From Phycisphaerae bacterium (GTDB lineage: Bacteria > Planctomycetota > Phycisphaerae > Sedimentisphaerales > UBA12454): a stretch of 16,573 nt of DNA. Shown one piece after another: positions 14,568 through 16,573 of the stretch. Location of the stretch: NCBI GenBank assembly GCA_028712345.1, contig JAQTQF010000012.1, positions 1 through 16,573 of the forward strand, given 5' to 3'. Under the pieces are notes generated by a model. That model was not told the origin of the DNA, did no database searches, and saw nothing but the letters and a program-made list of their open reading frames with translations. Within the stretch, counting starts at the first letter, position 1. Every line of letters begins with the position of its first letter. The position numbers and the translations under genes are program-made.

Positions 14568-14609
14568 TTTATCTGCTATTTTCTGTTTTCACAGAAATAG
14601 CGGATAAAA
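14568..14609 (-). promoter_or_regulatory. 19-bp inverted repeat with GAAA loop ahead of the primase gene
   Basis: TTTTATCTGCTATTTCTGT (14568-14586) and ACAGAAATAGCGGATAAAA (14591-14609) are inverted repeats with one mismatch (14575/14602) and a 4-nt spacer. Transcribed with the operon (- strand) the loop is GAAA, a GNRA tetraloop, so a stable RNA hairpin would form just upstream of the primase ribosome-binding site. No U-run follows either arm, which argues against an ordinary terminator. It could be a processing or regulatory hairpin, an operator, or a replication/transfer origin structure. It fills much of the only sizeable gap (14550-14640) in the array. Confidence 0.72.
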
Positions 14610-14640
14610 TTGGGCGCAAGTTTCAGGAGGGATGTGTTTT

Positions 14641-15246
14641 TTACAGCGAATCTACAATCTGCTGTAAAGTGGAGGTGTTGTTGACGATGATATTCAATAG
14701 ATATGGAATTTCATCGACCAGTTGTGAGGGGCGGCAGTTTTGAAGTGATGGAGGTAGGTTGGGTTTGTATCTGGCAATCAGGATTTCGACCATTCGGCAT
14801 TTTAGATGCCAGTCGCTTATATCGATACTGGCCGTGAGAATGCCGCTGATATATTTTTCTCGTTCCGTTGTCTTTATAATCTCTGCTATGCGGTGAAAGA
14901 CTATTTTAAGATCGTCTTCTTTGCCATTTGCCGCATCCCATACCGCGGCAGTAAAACCATCCGAAAAATTGCCCTGGTAGTATCTGTCCAGAAAAGATAT
15001 CGTAAACGGCAGGAAATCTTCGGGAATAAAGCCGGATTTGAGGCCTTCCATATAAACATGTGCAGCAAAATCTGAAAGCAATTTTTGTATCTGCCTGTGA
15101 TCGACTTGTTCCTTATATTCGTATTTGAAATTTTGAACGGCTTTGTCAATGGGTTCATCGATCAGTTTTTTCAAAACTCTCTCATCGAGTCTATCCATTA
15201 TAGCTTCGATTATTTCCTGTGGTTGTTTAGAAGGCGGTGAATACAT
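14641..15246 (-). CDS. Uncharacterised helical protein of the putative element
   Basis: A 201-residue protein that I do not recognise. It reads as mainly alpha-helical, acidic overall, and lacks membrane segments, a signal peptide or cysteine clusters. Segments include EIIEAIMDRLDERVLKKLID near the N-terminus, FLDRYYQGNFSDGF in the middle and a Leu/Ile/Asn-rich C-terminal helix. I chose the ATG at 15246 because AGAGG lies 5 nt upstream; a TTG one codon earlier would leave too little spacing. The start overlaps the end of the ATPase gene by 20 nt, so the two are probably translated together and may act together, for example as an accessory of the DNA pump. No function is claimed. Confidence 0.68.
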   Translation of the reverse strand: MYSPPSKQPQEIIEAIMDRLDERVLKKLIDEPIDKAVQNFKYEYKEQVDHRQIQKLLSDFAAHVYMEGLKSGFIPEDFLPFTISFLDRYYQGNFSDGFTAAVWDAANGKEDDLKIVFHRIAEIIKTTEREKYISGILTASIDISDWHLKCRMVEILIARYKPNLPPSLQNCRPSQLVDEIPYLLNIIVNNTSTLQQIVDSL

Positions 15247-16573
15247 CAAAGCCTCTTTTCTTTGCCTTATTTTTAATCTGTTCGGGATCGGTTTCGACCA
15301 GAGGCGTAAACGGATGAGCCGCTCTTTCCATTCTCTTGGCGATCATTTTTCTTACATCTTCGGCAGGCCTGTAGTAAAGCCGCCTGGAATTATTGATAAT
15401 TTGCTCTTCAAAACTGTGTTGGGGTGCTTTAACTGGCTCTGGCGTTCTGATCTTGGTTATTTTATTTGCTATCCTTACCAAGGCGTCTCCGACATCGAGG
15501 TTCAAGAAATCGGTCAGTTGAGCTTTTTCTTGAAAGTCTTTCAATAAATACGATGCATCTTTGGTATCGACGTTAAATATTATTGTCGTGCCGGTACTTG
15601 CCATCGCATCGACCTTTCTCGGGTTAAACTGTTTTAGGTATTGGTGGGCCAGGATAAGACCTACATTGTATTTTCTGGTCTCGGCAATTATGTCTTCGAT
15701 AGAATCGGTGACAAAGCGGTGCGCCTCATCAAGGTATATGTAGAAAGGACTTCTTTTTTCAACTGGTATTACACTTCGGCCAAGGGCTGTCATGTGCATT
15801 ACAGCCACAAGAAAACCTCCAAGTATCTCAAGAACTTCAGAGCCTAGGCCAGCGAGGTTGGCGATAAAGATGTATCCTTCATTCATGATTCTGGTAAAGT
15901 CAATAAAACTGTGCGGCTGGGACAACATAAGCGATACGGTGCCGCCTACAAGTAGTTTGCTGAGCTTGTGTTTTGGTGGGCCAAAGTCACTGGCAGTATA
16001 TTTTAAAAAGTCATTTTCCCAGAATTGCCTGGCAGCTTCGTTGTTTATTACATCCAGAATGAGTTTTTTGTTTACTTCGCTGGCTTTTGAACCTTTCTGC
16101 AGGAGTTCATAAACATCCAGGAGCGATGTGCCAGCCATATGTTTCATACCGAATATTCCATGGCGAAGCAGATGCTCCATCCTGTCGCCCCAGCCTGTAA
16201 CAAAGCTCTTAAATACTCCTACAAGGTCATCGGTTGTTCTTCCTATATCCTGGCCGGCAATCGGGGCCATGGGGTTCCAGATGGGTACCCAGTCGGGATC
16301 TCCGGGATTAAAATAAATGACCTTTTCAATTTTGTCTTCGGGAATATGCTCAAGGATCTGCTCTGCCATATCACCATGCGGATCAAGTACTGCTATACCA
16401 CAACCGTTTTTGATGTCATTCATTATCATATACATTTCAAGCAGCGTTTTGCCCATGCCTGGTTTTCCTATGATGTGGGTATGTCTCGATCTTATCTTAT
16501 CAGGGATGCAGACCGGGTCTTGTCGATTCGCTATTTTTGCATAACCTATTAACACACCATGGCTCAAATCAAC
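15227..16573 (-). CDS. TraD/VirD4-like conjugative-type ATPase, 5' end outside window
   Basis: The reading frame is open to the window edge (449 codons visible), so the start is probably beyond 16573; the TTG at 16567 is a possible but unproven start. Counting from that TTG, the Walker A motif GKPGMGKT is at 34-41, LDPHGD at 61-66, and the Walker B motif YIYLDEAH at 276-283, followed by LILAHQYLKQF with the usual sensor Gln. The segment VIYFNPGDP plus IWNPM is typical of TraD/TraG coupling-type ATPases of the FtsK/HerA superfamily, which pump DNA to a secretion channel. No membrane helices are seen in the visible part. The C-terminus (YYRPAEDVRKMIAKRM) resembles the tails of these proteins. 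Its gene overlaps the next one by 20 nt. Confidence 0.83.
   Translation of the reverse strand, partial: VDLSHGVLIGYAKIANRQDPVCIPDKIRSRHTHIIGKPGMGKTLLEMYMIMNDIKNGCGIAVLDPHGDMAEQILEHIPEDKIEKVIYFNPGDPDWVPIWNPMAPIAGQDIGRTTDDLVGVFKSFVTGWGDRMEHLLRHGIFGMKHMAGTSLLDVYELLQKGSKASEVNKKLILDVINNEAARQFWENDFLKYTASDFGPPKHKLSKLLVGGTVSLMLSQPHSFIDFTRIMNEGYIFIANLAGLGSEVLEILGGFLVAVMHMTALGRSVIPVEKRSPFYIYLDEAHRFVTDSIEDIIAETRKYNVGLILAHQYLKQFNPRKVDAMASTGTTIIFNVDTKDASYLLKDFQEKAQLTDFLNLDVGDALVRIANKITKIRTPEPVKAPQHSFEEQIINNSRRLYYRPAEDVRKMIAKRMERAAHPFTPLVETDPEQIKNKAKKRGFDVFTAF

Noticed and set aside
1..16573. CRISPR array, rRNA genes, insertion sequence or transposase
   Set aside because: No regularly spaced repeats of suitable length, no rRNA-like stretches and no transposase frame were seen on either strand.

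Overview
The window looks like part of a bacterial chromosome, most probably from the Planctomycetota (Phycisphaerae-like). I infer this from the core gene order, the protein style, the scarce Shine-Dalgarno sites in the left half and an intergenic repeat of the AACCACGAAT...AACACGAAT kind. The assignment is an inference and was not checked against any database.

Left part (1-2834, + strand): a housekeeping cluster with the 3' end of a PgpH-type HD phosphohydrolase, then ybeY (rRNA maturation RNase), a CorC/HlyC-type CBS membrane protein and recO (recombination mediator). These genes overlap or lie close together and resemble the pgpH-ybeY-...-recO order of many bacteria. recO meets a convergent minus-strand block with a 4-nt stop-to-stop overlap.

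Minus-strand block (2831-5784): a probable Type II restriction-modification pair (endonuclease then D12-class adenine methyltransferase, ATGA overlap), followed 6 nt later by an orphan 2-oxoacid dehydrogenase E2-like acyltransferase. The endonuclease gene is visibly A+T-richer than its neighbours in places.

Central part (5930-10631, + strand): gatC, gatA and gatB, which encode the amidotransferase making Gln-tRNA(Gln) and/or Asn-tRNA(Asn); a repeat-rich gap separates gatC from gatA. An OFA-type MFS transporter and a tRNA-Val(CAC) gene follow.

Right part (10632-16573, all genes on the - strand): directly after the 3' end of the tRNA lies what looks like one end of an integrated mobile element. 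In transcription order it encodes a TraD/VirD4-like ATPase (5' end outside the window), an unknown helical protein, a TOTE-type archaeo-eukaryotic primase with a cysteine-rich C-terminus, a complete class II (B12-dependent) ribonucleotide reductase, a 64-residue Cys protein and an excisionase-like HTH protein. Genes abut or overlap, and a near-perfect 19-bp inverted repeat with a GAAA loop precedes the primase. A DNA pump, a primase and a dNTP-making enzyme in one array suggest a self-sufficient DNA replication/transfer module. This is the most interesting part of the window. No integrase gene and no second att copy are visible; if they exist they lie beyond 16573.
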